DNA of 64,000 bases from Devosia epidermidihirudinis (GTDB lineage Bacteria > Pseudomonadota > Alphaproteobacteria > Rhizobiales > Devosiaceae). Below are positions 1-7,615 of the stretch, piece after piece. The notes under the pieces were generated by a model. The model saw nothing but the letters and a program-made list of their open reading frames with translations, ran no database searches and was not told where the DNA came from. The stretch covers positions 1 to 64,000 of the forward strand of contig NZ_LANJ01000012.1 in the NCBI RefSeq assembly GCF_000971295.1, given 5' to 3'. Both the position numbers and the translations under genes were made by a program. How positions within the stretch are numbered: the first letter of the stretch is position 1; every line of letters begins with the position of its first letter.

Positions 1-1
1 T

Positions 2-52
2 CAGCCGCCAACCGCCCCCGCCCCCTTGTCGCCAACCTCGCCCTCAGGCTAA
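2..52 (+). CDS. possible 3' end of an upstream gene
   Basis: An open frame enters from the left edge and stops at TAA 50-52, giving a short Pro/Ser-rich tail. A second open frame stops at 62. Related genomes often have pyrC (dihydroorotase) directly upstream of plsY, but too little sequence is present to identify the gene or choose the frame. Confidence 0.2.
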   Translation, partial: QPPTAPAPLSPTSPSG

Positions 53-80
53 TTCTGCCTAAAGCCCTGGGGAGCAGTCG

Positions 81-680
81 ATGACCATCAACCTGATCTA
101 TGCAGCCATTCTGGGCTATCTCTGCGGCTCGGTGCCGTTTGGCCTGCTGCTGACCCGCGCTGCCGGTCTCGGCGATATCCGCGCCATCGGCTCCGGTAAC
201 ATTGGCGCAACCAATGTGCTGCGCACCGGCAATCGCTGGCTCGCTGCTGCCACGCTCATTCTCGACGCCGCCAAGGCCGCGCTGCCCGTTCTGTTGGCCC
301 GTGGCCTCTGGGGCGAAGACGCTGCCATGGTCGCTGCTATCGCGGCCTTTGCGGGCCATTGCTTCCCGGTCTGGCTGGGCTTCAAGGGCGGCAAGGGTGT
401 CGCCGTGATGATCGGCTCGCTGCTGGCGCTGGCATGGCCTGTTGGCCTCATCTTCTGCGCCGTCTGGCTGCTCATCGCCTTCGCCCAGAAAATGTCCTCG
501 CTGGCCGCGCTTACTGCCGCCGCAACCGCGCCGATCTTTGCCTACGTGATCGTCAACGAGAAGCTGGCGGCCACCGCTGGATTGCTGGCCATCCTGCTGT
601 TCTTCCAGCACCGCGCCAACATCATGCGTTTGTTGCGCGGCACCGAGCCCAAGATTGGCTCGGAAAAGAAGGCCCCATAA
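81..680 (+). CDS. plsY: glycerol-3-phosphate acyltransferase PlsY
   Basis: A 199-residue inner-membrane enzyme that moves an acyl group from acyl-phosphate to glycerol-3-phosphate, the first step of phospholipid synthesis in the PlsX/PlsY route. The family signatures are visible: [14 protein letters not shown] near residue 37 and [15 protein letters not shown] near residue 92, which form the acyl-phosphate and glycerol-phosphate binding loops. About five hydrophobic segments and normal length support the call. ATG 81 has a GGGGAG ribosome site 6 nt upstream. dprA follows after about 20 nt, as in many Hyphomicrobiales, so the two are probably co-transcribed. Confidence 0.96.
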   Translation: MTINLIYAAILGYLCGSVPFGLLLTRAAGLGDIRAIGSGNIGATNVLRTGNRWLAAATLILDAAKAALPVLLARGLWGEDAAMVAAIAAFAGHCFPVWLGFKGGKGVAVMIGSLLALAWPVGLIFCAVWLLIAFAQKMSSLAALTAAATAPIFAYVIVNEKLAATAGLLAILLFFQHRANIMRLLRGTEPKIGSEKKAP

Positions 681-701
681 ACCTTGGCGGCGGGCGCGAC
701 C

Positions 702-1805
702 ATGTTGACGCCCGCCCAACGAACCGCCTGGCTTCGCCTGCTCCGCACCGACAATGTCGGGCCCGCCACCTTCCGCCAATTGCTCAATCGTTTCGGCTCT
801 GCCGAAGCAGCGCTTGATGCCCTTCCAGACATTCTCAAGCGCACCGGCAAGCCCCTCCGCATCACCACGCAGGCCCAGGCCGAGGATGAACTCGCCGGGC
901 TTGATCGCTACGGCGCCCGCCTCGTCGCCAGTGGCGAGCCGGCCTATCCACCTCTGCTCAATTTCATCCCCGCCGCCCCGCCTTTGGTCACCATGGCCGG
1001 CGGCGAAAACCTCGATTGGCAGCGCACTGTCGGCATCGTCGGCGCGCGCAACGCCTCATCGGCCGGCATCAAGATGACCCGCCTGCTTGCCACCGATCTT
1101 GGCGAGCGCGGTTACACCATCGTCTCCGGCCTTGCCCGTGGCATCGACGCCGCCGCCCACAAAGCCACGCTGACGACAGGCACCATTGCCGTCCTCGCGG
1201 GTGGCTTCGACAAGATCTATCCAGAAGAAAACATCCCGCTTGCCCATGACATTCTCGACAATGGCGGCGCCCTGCTGACCGAGATGCCGCTGGGCTGGGA
1301 ACCCCGCTCCCGTGACTTCCCGAGGCGTAACCGATTGGTTTCCGGTCTATCGCTGGGCATCGTCGTGGTCGAGGCCGCCAAAAAGAGCGGCTCTCTTATC
1401 ACTGCCCGCCTGGCGCTGGAACAAAACCGCGACGTCTTCGCCGTTCCCGGCTCCCCGCTCGATCCTCGCGCCGAAGGTGGCAACGCCTTGATCCAGCAGG
1501 GCGCCAAGCTCATCACCTGCGCAGAGGACATCATCGAAACCCTTGGCAGCGCCGACCCGGCCCGCTCCTACCTCTTTGACCGCGATTGGGAACCCGACCT
1601 CGACCCATCCCCTGAAGCCGCCCCCACCGAAGACGACCGCACCCGCCTGCTCCAGCTCATCAGTTCGACACCCGTCGAAGTCGACGAACTCATCCGCCAA
1701 TCCGACCTCACAGTATCAGCCATGCAAATGCTGCTGCTGGAGCTGGACCTCGCCGGCCTGATCGAATGGTCGAGCGGCCAACTCGTGGCGCTGAAGTACT
1801 CTTAG
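702..1805 (+). CDS. dprA: DNA-processing protein DprA
   Basis: Single-strand DNA-binding protein that loads RecA during natural transformation; it is also widespread in bacteria not known to be competent. About 367 residues: an N-terminal helical segment (LLRTDNVGPATF), a Rossmann-like core with GIVGARNAS, SGLARGIDAAAH, AVLAGGFDKIYP and the FPRRNRLVSGLS motif, and a C-terminal winged-helix (DML1-like) domain. I chose ATG 702 (MLTPAQRTAW). The frame stays open to a TTG at 684, but those six codons look like linker. It lies just after plsY and probably shares its transcript. Confidence 0.93.
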   Translation: MLTPAQRTAWLRLLRTDNVGPATFRQLLNRFGSAEAALDALPDILKRTGKPLRITTQAQAEDELAGLDRYGARLVASGEPAYPPLLNFIPAAPPLVTMAGGENLDWQRTVGIVGARNASSAGIKMTRLLATDLGERGYTIVSGLARGIDAAAHKATLTTGTIAVLAGGFDKIYPEENIPLAHDILDNGGALLTEMPLGWEPRSRDFPRRNRLVSGLSLGIVVVEAAKKSGSLITARLALEQNRDVFAVPGSPLDPRAEGGNALIQQGAKLITCAEDIIETLGSADPARSYLFDRDWEPDLDPSPEAAPTEDDRTRLLQLISSTPVEVDELIRQSDLTVSAMQMLLLELDLAGLIEWSSGQLVALKYS

Positions 1806-1854
1806 GCCAGAAACCTGAACCAACGGCCGCGGGTGTGCGCCGTTTTTCCAATTC

Positions 1855-1935
1855 ATCGTCATTGCCCGGCTCGTCCGGGCAATCCAGCTTTCGATGGGTG
1901 CGGCATGGATCACCCGGACGAGCCGGGTGATGACT
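1855..1935. repeat. paired inverted palindrome, family F4
   Basis: Two palindromic arms, GTCATTGCCCGGCTCGTCC and its near-complement GGACGAGCCGGGTGATGAC, face each other across about 25 nt. This is a REPIN-like pair of short palindromes downstream of dprA. The arms differ slightly (TGCCCGG against ACCCGG), as expected for an old element. Confidence 0.7.
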
Positions 1936-1958
1936 ATGGTGGGGAGTGAAGCAGTCGT

Positions 1959-1982
1959 CTCCCTCCCCCTTGTGGGGAGGGA
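1959..1982. repeat. short C/G-rich palindrome
   Basis: CCCTCCCC and GGGGAGGG arms around a short loop. It resembles one half of the family E elements and may be a degenerate unit. A similar minimal hairpin (CTCCCCTATGGGGAG) lies at about 3972-3987, before topA. Confidence 0.5.
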
Positions 1983-2007
1983 TCAAGGGTGAGAGTGATT
2001 CACCCGA

Positions 2008-2125
2008 GTACCCCCACCTAACCTCCCCCTGATAGGGGGAGGAACCTTACAGTGGATGGGGTCACATCCCACCAGAAACGCGATGCAGTCCCTCCCCCTC
2101 TGCAGGGGGAGGCTAGGAGGGGGTA
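2008..2125. repeat. paired palindrome element E1 (family E, REPIN-like)
   Basis: The left unit has CTAACCTCCCCCTG followed by AGGGGGAGGAAC. The right unit is its inverted form, CCTCCCCCT...AGGGGGAGGCTAGGAGGGGGTA. About 45 nt of non-conserved spacer separates them. Each unit is itself a hairpin and the two also pair with each other. It lies between the convergent 3' ends of dprA and murB. The remaining bases of the 1806-2153 gap hold no gene that I can see. Confidence 0.85.
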
Positions 2126-2153
2126 GACGCACAAACCCAAGGAAACGCGGGCA

Positions 2154-3173
2154 CTACAAAAACACCGGCTCCTCAGCCAGCTGCACACCAAACCGCTCGC
2201 GCACCGTTCGCTTCACATGGTCAGCCAGCGCCGCGACATCCCCCGCCACGGCGCCCCCATAATTCACCAGCACCAGCGCATGGCGCTCCGACATGCCCAC
2301 TGGTCCCAGCCGAAACCCCTTCAGCCCGCTCTTTTCGATCAGCCAGCCAGCCGAAAGCTTTAGCCGCCCATCGGCCTGCAAGAAGTTCGGTGCTGTCGGA
2401 AATTCCGCCAGCAGGGCCTGCGCATCCGCGGCCCCAACAATCGGGTTCTGGAAGAACGACCCGGCATTCGGCGTCACCCGCCAATCCGGCAATTTCGACC
2501 CACGCAGCGCCAGCACCCGCTCCATCACGGCGCGTGGCGTCACCTCGGCCCCCTCACCCAGCTCAGACAGGCCGGCAAAGCTCACATTGGGCACCCATAC
2601 CGCTGGCAGCCGAAGCTGCAGCGACAGCACCACAAACCGTCCAGCCTCCCGCTTGAACAGGCTGTCGCGATAGGCAAACGCACACTCGTCTTTGGCAAAC
2701 ACCCGCTCGCGCAACTCGTCGCGGTCAAACACCGTGACCGTCTCGATCACGTCGGCCACCTCAACGCCATAGGCGCCGATGTTCTGAACGGGCGCAGCGC
2801 CAACTGTTCCGGGAATACCGGCAAGGTTTTCAATCCCACCCAGCCCCTGCTCTACCGTCCAGCCGACCAGCTCGTTCCAGTTCTCGCCCGCCGCAACGTC
2901 AACCAGCGTGCCCTCAGCCCCGGTTTCAACGACACGTCGCCCCATGATGGCGATCATCGCGGTCACACCATCGAAATCCGGCGCCAGCACCACATTGCTC
3001 CCGCCGCCCAGAATGCGCAGGGCAAAGCCATCCGCAGCGGCCTCCGACAGCAGTGTTGGTACCATCTCTGGCGCTGTTATCAGCACCCCGAGGCGCGAAC
3101 GCGCGCCCAGCGCCAGCGTATTGCGCGTGGTCAGGTCGAAATCTGGAATCAAGGAAAGGCTTGGAACGGTCAT
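2154..3173 (-). CDS. murB: UDP-N-acetylmuramate dehydrogenase, type I MurB
   Basis: FAD enzyme that reduces UDP-GlcNAc-enolpyruvate to UDP-MurNAc in peptidoglycan synthesis. The 339 residues follow the Escherichia coli (type I) pattern: GGGSNVVL for FAD binding, IPGTVGAAPVQNIGAYGVE, YRDSLFK, and NAGSFFQNP with the catalytic serine. The Tyr loop and C-terminal extension typical of type I are present. ATG 3173 gives MTVPSLSL; the open frame reaches 3248 but that extension is not family-like. Hyphomicrobiales usually carry a different MurB type inside the dcw division cluster, so this may be a second, acquired copy. It points against its neighbours and lies between repeat E1 and the ankyrin gene. 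Confidence 0.93.
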   Translation of the reverse strand: MTVPSLSLIPDFDLTTRNTLALGARSRLGVLITAPEMVPTLLSEAAADGFALRILGGGSNVVLAPDFDGVTAMIAIMGRRVVETGAEGTLVDVAAGENWNELVGWTVEQGLGGIENLAGIPGTVGAAPVQNIGAYGVEVADVIETVTVFDRDELRERVFAKDECAFAYRDSLFKREAGRFVVLSLQLRLPAVWVPNVSFAGLSELGEGAEVTPRAVMERVLALRGSKLPDWRVTPNAGSFFQNPIVGAADAQALLAEFPTAPNFLQADGRLKLSAGWLIEKSGLKGFRLGPVGMSERHALVLVNYGGAVAGDVAALADHVKRTVRERFGVQLAEEPVFL

Positions 3174-3327
3174 TTGGCCTAAACACCAATGTTTGGGTGG
3201 TCGGGCAATGCCCAACCCCTCGCTAGCATGGCGGCCCTTAACGGCCAACTCCAGCGCTCAAATATCAGTGACCCCCGCTTTAGCGCGCTCTATGCCATGC
3301 TGCCGACAAAGATAGAGAGGACATTCA

Positions 3328-3954
3328 GTGCGTTACATCCTAGCCATGCTTCTATTGTTGGGGAGTATCACGATGGCCAAAGCTGATGTGCTCGATGCCG
3401 TAACGCAGCGCGACAGCCGAGCTTTGGCCAGTCTGCTGCAGGCCGGCGAAGCACCCGATCAACGCAATGCAGAGGGCCAGACCGCGCTGCTCGTCGCCGT
3501 TTGGAACAATGACATCGCCTCGGCGCGCCTCCTTCTCGAAGCGGGGGCCGACGTCAACGCCAAGGATCGGATCAGCGATAGCCCATTCCTGCTTGCCGGA
3601 GCCCGCGGTCGCCTCGAGATCCTCCGCCTCATCCTTGATCATGGCCCCGACCTCAAAAGCCTCAACCGTTTCGGCGGCACGGCCCTTATTCCGGCCGCTG
3701 AACGCGGGCATCTCGAAACCGTAGAAGCACTGCTCAAAGCAGGCGTGGATCCGAACCACGTCAACAATCTCGGCTGGACCGCCCTGATGGAGGCCGTGAT
3801 TCTGGGCGACGGCACCGAGACCTATCAGCGCATCGTGACCGCGCTTCTCGATGGCGGCGCCGATCCGGCCATACCCGATGGCAATGGCGTCACCGCCCCT
3901 GAGCACGCAACTGAGCGTGGTTACAGCGCAATCGCGGCTCTCCTTGCCCGCTGA
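3328..3954 (+). CDS. exported ankyrin-repeat protein
   Basis: A 208-residue protein with an N-terminal signal peptide (MRYILAMLLLLGSITMAKA, likely cut after AKA) followed by about five ankyrin repeats, for example GQTALLVAVWNNDIASARLL, FGGTALIPAAERGHLETV and GWTALMEAVILG. Ankyrin repeats bind other proteins; the partner here is unknown, presumably periplasmic. The start is GTG 3328, with GAGAGG 7 nt upstream. It is divergent from murB with about 150 nt between, and these two genes interrupt the usual dprA-topA junction. Confidence 0.85.
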   Translation: MRYILAMLLLLGSITMAKADVLDAVTQRDSRALASLLQAGEAPDQRNAEGQTALLVAVWNNDIASARLLLEAGADVNAKDRISDSPFLLAGARGRLEILRLILDHGPDLKSLNRFGGTALIPAAERGHLETVEALLKAGVDPNHVNNLGWTALMEAVILGDGTETYQRIVTALLDGGADPAIPDGNGVTAPEHATERGYSAIAALLAR

Positions 3955-4080
3955 AAACCGGCCAAAGATTTCTCTCCCCTATGGGGAGGATACCCAGTGT
4001 GAAAGCGAGCCCGTTGACACGCTCCTTTCGCTTCACCATGTTGCGCCACCTTACAGAAGCGGTTGCGGAACAGGATTTCC

Positions 4081-6756
4081 ATGAAGGTCGTCGTCGTTGA
4101 AAGTCCGGCTAAAGCTAAGACAATCAACAAATATTTGGGCTCGGGCTATGAAGTCCTGGCATCCTTCGGCCATGTCCGCGATTTGCCGGCCAAGGACGGT
4201 TCGGTTCGTCCTGACGAAGATTTTGCCATGTCCTGGGAGGTCGATACGGCCTCCAAGAAGCGCATCGCCGACATCGCCAACGCTCTCAAGGGAGCCGATG
4301 GCCTGATACTGGCGACTGACCCTGATCGCGAAGGCGAAGCCATTTCCTGGCACGTGCTCGACGTTCTGCGTCAGAAAAAGGCGATCAAGAAGGACACCGA
4401 AGTCAGCCGCGTCCTGTTCAACGCCATCACCAAGGATGCCGTGCTGGCCGCTATGGCTAAGCCGCGCGACATCGATATGCCGCTGGTCGATGCCTATCTG
4501 GCCCGCCGCGCTCTCGATTATCTCGTGGGCTTCACCCTCTCGCCCATCCTGTGGCGCAAGCTCCCGGGCTCCCGCTCGGCTGGCCGCGTGCAGTCGGTGG
4601 CGCTGCGCCTCGTGTCTGACCGCGAAGCAGAGATCGAAAAGTTCAAGGCAGACGAGTATTGGTCCGTCGAGGCCAAGCTCGCCCAGTCCGGCAAGAGTTT
4701 CCTCGCCCGCCTGTTCTCGGTCGATGGCAAAAAGACCGACAAGCTCGACATCAAGACCGGCGAAAACGCCGCCGAGCTGAAAAAGCTCATCGAGTCCGGC
4801 CAGTTCAACGTCTCGTCCGTTGAAAAGAAGCCGACCAAGCGCAATCCCTACGCGCCGTTCACCACCTCTTCGCTGCAGCAGGACGCGTCCTCGCGCCTAG
4901 GCCTGTCGCCAAATCGCACCATGCAGATCGCCCAGCGCCTCTACGAAGACGGTCTGATCACCTATATGCGTACCGACGCCGTGCAGATGGCGCCTGAAGG
5001 CATTTCCATGGCCCGCTCGGTCATCGGCAAATACTACGGCGAGGAGTATCTGCCCGAAAAGCCACGCATCTATCAGACCAAGGCAAAGAATGCCCAGGAA
5101 GCGCACGAAGCCATCCGTCCGACGGATATGTTCAAGCGCCCCGAGCAGCTCCACCTCGATGCCGACCAGGCCAAGCTCTATGGCCTGATCTGGCGCCGCA
5201 CGCTCGCGTCGCAGATGAAATCAGCCGAGATCGACCGCACCACGGTTGATATCGCGGTCAATGTGCCCGGTCGCAGCGTCGAGCTGCGCGCCGTCGGCTC
5301 CGTCGTTACCTTCCCCGGCTTCCTCGCGCTCTATGGCGTCGAGGCCAAGTCCGATGAAGAGACCGAGGACGAAGACAGCCGCGAGCTGCCCCCACTGGCC
5401 GTTGGCGACAAGCCAAGCCTGCAGGCAGTGGATATCGAGCAGCACTTCACCCAGCCGCCGAGCCGCTACACCGAAGCCAGCCTCATCAAGAAGATGGAAG
5501 AGCTGGGCATCGGTCGCCCATCGACCTACGCGGCCACGCTCACCACCCTCAAGGACCGCGACTATGTCCGCCTCGAAGGCAAGGCCTTGCACCCCGAAGA
5601 TCGCGGCCGCATCGTCACCGCCTTCCTCGAGAGCTTCTTCACGCGCTATGTCGAGTACGATTTCACCGCCAATCTCGAGCAGCAGCTCGATCTCATTTCG
5701 GCTGGCGAACTCGAATACAAACAGGTTCTTCGCGACTTCTGGAAGGACTTCACCGCTGCGACCACCGAGATCAAGGATCTCCGCGTCTCCGAGGTGCTCG
5801 ACGCCCTGAACGACCTGCTCGCCAGCCGCATCTTCCCGCCCAAGCCCGACGGCGGCGATCCGCGCCTGTGCCCAACCTGCGGCACCGGCCAGCTCTCGCT
5901 CAAGCTCGGCAAGTTTGGCGCCTTCATCGGCTGTTCGAACTATCCTGAATGCCGCCACACCATGCAGCTCTCCGACGCGGCCAACGGCCAGTCGGGCGAA
6001 GCCGCAGCCGGCGACGGCGTTCTCGGCACCGATCCAGAATCGGGCGAAGACGTCCACCTCAAGACCGGCCGTTTCGGTCCCTATGTCCAGCTCGGCGATG
6101 GCAAGGAGCCAAAGCGCTCCTCCATTCCAAAGGGCTGGGACGCGGGCACCATGACGCTCGAAGCAGCGCTCAAGCTGCTGTCGCTGCCGCGCGAAGTGGG
6201 CTTGCATCCTGAAACCCAGCTCCCCATTTCTGCTGGGCTGGGTCGCTATGGCCCCTTCATCCTGCACGATGGCAAATACGCCAACCTGCCCGATGTCGAA
6301 GAAGTCTTCACTGTCGGTCTCAACCGCGCTGTCGATCTTCTCGCGCAGAAGGCCGCTGGCGGGTTCAAGCGCGGCGGTGCTGCCGTGGCAGCCATCCAAA
6401 CCTTCGAGCACGACGCAGGCCCCATCACGGTCCGCGCAGGCCGCTATGGTCCCTACGTCAACCAGGGCAAGATCAACGCCACCATCCCCAAGGATATTGC
6501 GCCCGAGGCCGTAACCGTCGAGCAGGCGATGCAGTGGATCGCTGCCCGCGCCGAGGCCACCGGCACCAAGGTCAAAAAGGCGCCGGCCAAGAAAGCCGCA
6601 GCCAAAAAGCCTGCTGCAAAGAAGACGACAACAACCAAAGCTGCAGCCACCAAGGCCGCCGCCAAGGACGGCACTGAAAAGCCGGCTGCCAAAAAAGCCG
6701 CGCCAAAGAAAGCCGCCGCCAAAAAGACCGTCTCGGACGAAGACGTCCCGTTCTAG
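4081..6756 (+). CDS. topA: DNA topoisomerase I
   Basis: Type IA topoisomerase that relaxes negative supercoils. 891 residues: TOPRIM domain at the N-terminus (VVVESPAKAKTI, then the acidic DPDREGEA motif), active-site tyrosine about residue 295 in LITYMRTDA, one C-terminal zinc finger beginning C597-P-T-C600, then glycine-rich TopA repeats (KTGRFGPYVQLG, ISAGLGRYGPF, RAGRYGPYVN). The last 70 residues are a Lys/Ala-rich DNA-binding tail. ATG 4081 is chosen because AGGA lies just upstream and MKVVVVESPAKAK is the family start. A TTG at 4063 is in frame. Confidence 0.97.
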   Translation: MKVVVVESPAKAKTINKYLGSGYEVLASFGHVRDLPAKDGSVRPDEDFAMSWEVDTASKKRIADIANALKGADGLILATDPDREGEAISWHVLDVLRQKKAIKKDTEVSRVLFNAITKDAVLAAMAKPRDIDMPLVDAYLARRALDYLVGFTLSPILWRKLPGSRSAGRVQSVALRLVSDREAEIEKFKADEYWSVEAKLAQSGKSFLARLFSVDGKKTDKLDIKTGENAAELKKLIESGQFNVSSVEKKPTKRNPYAPFTTSSLQQDASSRLGLSPNRTMQIAQRLYEDGLITYMRTDAVQMAPEGISMARSVIGKYYGEEYLPEKPRIYQTKAKNAQEAHEAIRPTDMFKRPEQLHLDADQAKLYGLIWRRTLASQMKSAEIDRTTVDIAVNVPGRSVELRAVGSVVTFPGFLALYGVEAKSDEETEDEDSRELPPLAVGDKPSLQAVDIEQHFTQPPSRYTEASLIKKMEELGIGRPSTYAATLTTLKDRDYVRLEGKALHPEDRGRIVTAFLESFFTRYVEYDFTANLEQQLDLISAGELEYKQVLRDFWKDFTAATTEIKDLRVSEVLDALNDLLASRIFPPKPDGGDPRLCPTCGTGQLSLKLGKFGAFIGCSNYPECRHTMQLSDAANGQSGEAAAGDGVLGTDPESGEDVHLKTGRFGPYVQLGDGKEPKRSSIPKGWDAGTMTLEAALKLLSLPREVGLHPETQLPISAGLGRYGPFILHDGKYANLPDVEEVFTVGLNRAVDLLAQKAAGGFKRGGAAVAAIQTFEHDAGPITVRAGRYGPYVNQGKINATIPKDIAPEAVTVEQAMQWIAARAEATGTKVKKAPAKKAAAKKPAAKKTTTTKAAATKAAAKDGTEKPAAKKAAPKKAAAKKTVSDEDVPF

Positions 6757-6773
6757 GGGTCCTAGTCGATAGA

Positions 6774-6890
6774 GCACCCCCTCCTAGCCTCCCCCTGAAC
6801 AGGGGGAGGAACCGGACAGCGGGTGAACCAAACGCGTGCCCCAAATGCGATCTGTCCCTCCCCCTATCAGGGGGAGGCTAGGAGGGGGTA
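6774..6890. repeat. paired palindrome element E2 (family E)
   Basis: A full family E pair: CTAGCCTCCCCCTG...AGGGGGAGGAACC on the left and ATCTGTCCCTCCCC...AGGGGGAGGCTAGGAGGGGGTA on the right, with about 45 nt between. It begins about 20 nt after the topA stop codon. Confidence 0.88.
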
Positions 6891-6929
6891 CTCCGATCGC
6901 CGCTCAATCACCCCCACACCCCCTAAAAA

Positions 6930-6955
6930 CAAAAAGCCCGGGCCGTGGCCCGGGC
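6930..6955 (-). terminator. intrinsic terminator, minus strand
   Basis: GCCCGGGCC and GGCCCGGGC arms. On the minus strand the stem is followed by TTTTTGTTTTT, so it ends a leftward transcript. The nearest minus-strand candidate is the small CxxC ORF at 7070-7276. The bare hairpin could also slow plus-strand readthrough from topA. Confidence 0.7.
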
Positions 6956-7069
6956 AAGTTATTGGAAAAGGCGGGGTGAGCGCCTAGCTGTTCAGCGCTC
7001 GAACCCCTGCAGCGCGGTCGTTTCCGGCACACGCTGCTGCCACCATCATGGCCATTTGCGCTGGTAAGG

Positions 7070-7276
7070 CTAATGGGCCTTTGGTCGCATCCTCTCGGGA
7101 TCGGCTATCGCCGGGTCAAAGGCTTGGTTTGCCGCGCGTTTCTCGCCATCGCTGGTGCCGAACAGATGCTCTGGCGGGCGACGGGGGGACGAATAATCGG
7201 CCATGCACCATGGGCAACGAACGGCGGCGCGTGGCCGAGGTCCAGCACATGACAGACAGAGCCTAAGGGCGGGCAT
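7070..7276 (-). CDS. candidate small CxxC zinc-ribbon-like protein
   Basis: A 68-codon ORF read leftward, with ATG 7276 and a GGAGG ribosome site 6 nt upstream. The N-terminal half has two CxxC pairs (C7-L-S-C10 and C21-P-W-C24), the usual spacing for a small zinc knuckle; the C-terminal half is charged and Pro-rich. I do not recognise a family. A leftward intrinsic terminator lies 120 nt downstream, supporting a real transcript antisense to its neighbours. A further 23-codon ORF (MAMMVAAACAGND...) follows before the terminator. No function is assigned. Confidence 0.4.
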   Translation of the reverse strand: MPALRLCLSCAGPRPRAAVRCPWCMADYSSPRRPPEHLFGTSDGEKRAANQAFDPAIADPERMRPKAH

Positions 7277-7615
7277 AACAAACCTCCATGCTTCGCACCC
7301 CTTGGGTGCAAGCCAAAAATAGATTAAGGGGAATGAGCGTTTCCGCTCGAATGCCGATATGGCCAGCCATTTAGACTTTTCAATGGCTTGATTGGACAAG
7401 TTCATGCCAACCCGGCAGACCTTGGTATAACTTGGCTGAATTCCAACAAATAACGCCAGCCCTGCGTCTGGCTGTTGGCTCTCGGGCCACCGCCCCGTTG
7501 TACCCCCCACCATTCCAGTCCATATCTAGTCCAACTCGCCCGCCCCATGGAGTCCGGGCCAACATTACAGTCCGGCGCTCCCACATTCGGTGATGCGCCT
7601 TATAGAAAGCTACCC
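7277..7615. other. gap between small ORF and rnr, with two inverted repeats
   Basis: No convincing gene. At 7295-7309, GCACCC-CTT-GGGTGC is a perfect inverted repeat about 20 nt before the small minus-strand ORF. At about 7336-7349, GAGCG-TTTC-CGCTC is another. Both lie where an operator for the minus-strand ORF could sit. The right half should hold the rnr promoter, which I cannot place. Confidence 0.4.

Noticed and set aside
5221-6777. A 518-codon ORF opposite topA
   Set aside because: Gly/Leu-rich low-complexity translation produced by the Lys/Ala-rich TopA tail on the other strand.
7048-7266. A plus-strand 72-codon ORF between topA and rnr
   Set aside because: It lies opposite the better supported CxxC ORF and lacks a ribosome site.
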